Assembly: GCA_035406685.1 (NCBI GenBank)
Contig: DAONLM010000157.1
Location: forward strand, 1 to 7,303
Origin: DAONLM01 sp035406685
GTDB taxonomy: Bacteria > Spirochaetota > GWE2-31-10 > MWDO01
Length of the DNA stretch: 7,303 bases
Direction: 5' to 3'
This document shows positions 6,902-7,303 of the stretch, in pieces. A program made the position numbers and the translations under genes. Position 1 is the first letter of the stretch. Every line of letters begins with the position of its first letter. The notes beneath the pieces are model-generated. The model did not search any database, had not been told where the DNA came from, and worked only from the letters and a program-made list of their open reading frames with translations.

Positions 6902-6924
6902 ACACTTTAGAAAGATCATTAATT

Positions 6925-7303
6925 TTATAAGAATTTTATCTCTTTTAGGCAAAATTTTAAGTTGAATTTGAGTAAAAAGTAGTCGTTTGTGTCAGTTGAG
7001 CATGGGATATCTTGGCCTCTTTCCTCCTTCACAACACAAGCCTTTCTTGCCTTTAACCCTTCTATCTCATTTTTTAGTTCTTGTATCATATTCATAAATT
7101 TCTCTTCCCCATAAGTTTCAATACCTATAAAATATATCTCAAGTAGCTCCCTTATAAGAGTTGCAATACTAAATGAATTCAACTGGTCATGGACTAATTT
7201 CAACTCATTATATATCTCTTCTGGCAAAAACACCCTTATCTTTTCAGTGGCATTTATAAATTTATAATCCTTATCCCGCCTTTTTTCATAAAGGTGTTTT
7301 TCC
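6925..7303 (-). CDS. Ribbon-helix-helix-like protein, 5' end outside window
   Basis: The frame is open from the right edge to a TAA at 6927-6925, giving at least 125 codons; the true start lies beyond 7303. The GTG at 7233 is an unlikely start because it falls inside a predicted beta strand. The visible N-terminal part reads KHLYEKRRDKDYKFINATEK, then IRVFLPEEIYNELK and SFSIATLIRELLEIYF. That is the strand-helix-helix pattern of ribbon-helix-helix DNA-binding proteins: the IRVFLP strand would contact DNA and the second helix would dimerise. A Glu/Lys-rich probable coiled coil follows, then a Cys-containing stretch and an odd hydrophobic/basic tail (NDYFLLKFNLKFCLKEIKFL). The DNA is noticeably richer in C and G than the other genes here, which may indicate transfer. 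A repressor or an accessory protein of a mobile element are both possible; I cannot name the family. Confidence 0.6.
   Translation of the reverse strand, partial: EKHLYEKRRDKDYKFINATEKIRVFLPEEIYNELKLVHDQLNSFSIATLIRELLEIYFIGIETYGEEKFMNMIQELKNEIEGLKARKACVVKEERGQDIPCSTDTNDYFLLKFNLKFCLKEIKFL

Larger units (their letters stand above)
6627..6924. other. Intergenic region with nested short repeats
   Basis: This is a 298-nt gap between convergent genes with no supportable ORF. The left half holds only A+T-rich stems, for example AAAATTAT/ATAATTTT (6717-6724 and 6737-6744). The right half is more ordered. An outer inverted pair GTGTGA/TCACAC (6824-6829 and 6900-6905) encloses two direct repeats (6844-6864 and 6881-6901; 17 of 21 identical, sharing AAAGATAGAAT). 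A 15-bp palindrome TTATCCTAAGGATAA (6860-6874) lies between them. It might be a bidirectional termination/processing structure, an operator, or the end of a mobile element. No T tract directly after a GC-rich stem is present in either direction. Confidence 0.5.

Overview
The window is about three-quarters A+T by eye. It uses the standard bacterial code (TGA and TAG both end genes, and TGG encodes Trp), with GGAGG- or AAGGGG-type ribosome binding sites. A low-GC, Gram-negative-type envelope is suggested by a secreted protein with a SPOR (peptidoglycan-binding) domain. The overall look would fit a low-GC spirochaete or similar anaerobe. No marker gene fixes the taxon, so that is only an impression.

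Layout. Positions 1-268 hold no supportable gene. Positions 269-3275, read on the minus strand, are a two-gene unit: a very large polytopic membrane protein of the DUF2157/DUF4401 kind is transcribed first, and a small GDYXXLXY-family membrane-anchored protein overlaps its 3' end by 14 nt. Both have AAGGGG ribosome binding sites. A divergent intergenic region (3276-3549) separates this unit from a plus-strand pair. That pair is an unrecognised 51-aa protein (3550-3705) whose last codons overlap the start of yqeK (3698-4294), an HD-domain diadenosine tetraphosphatase. After a 151-nt gap with its own candidate promoter comes a 726-aa exported protein (4446-6626). It has a PEGA-like module, a charged linker built from 99-bp tandem repeats, and a C-terminal SPOR domain. 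A 298-nt intergenic stretch with nested short repeats (6627-6924) precedes a minus-strand gene that enters from the right edge. Its product looks like a ribbon-helix-helix protein and its 5' end is outside the window.

How the genes relate. The two minus-strand genes almost certainly act together, since the DUF2157/DUF4401 and GDYXXLXY families are commonly paired; their biochemical role is unknown. The 51-aa protein and YqeK are probably translationally coupled. The SPOR protein is likely a separate transcription unit acting in the periplasm or at the septal wall. The right-hand gene looks unrelated and has a visibly different base composition, which may mark an acquired or mobile segment. 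No canonical defence system, CRISPR array, tRNA, rRNA or transposase was seen. The least explained items are the 51-aa ORF, the tandem-repeat SPOR protein and the repeat-bearing intergenic region near the right end.
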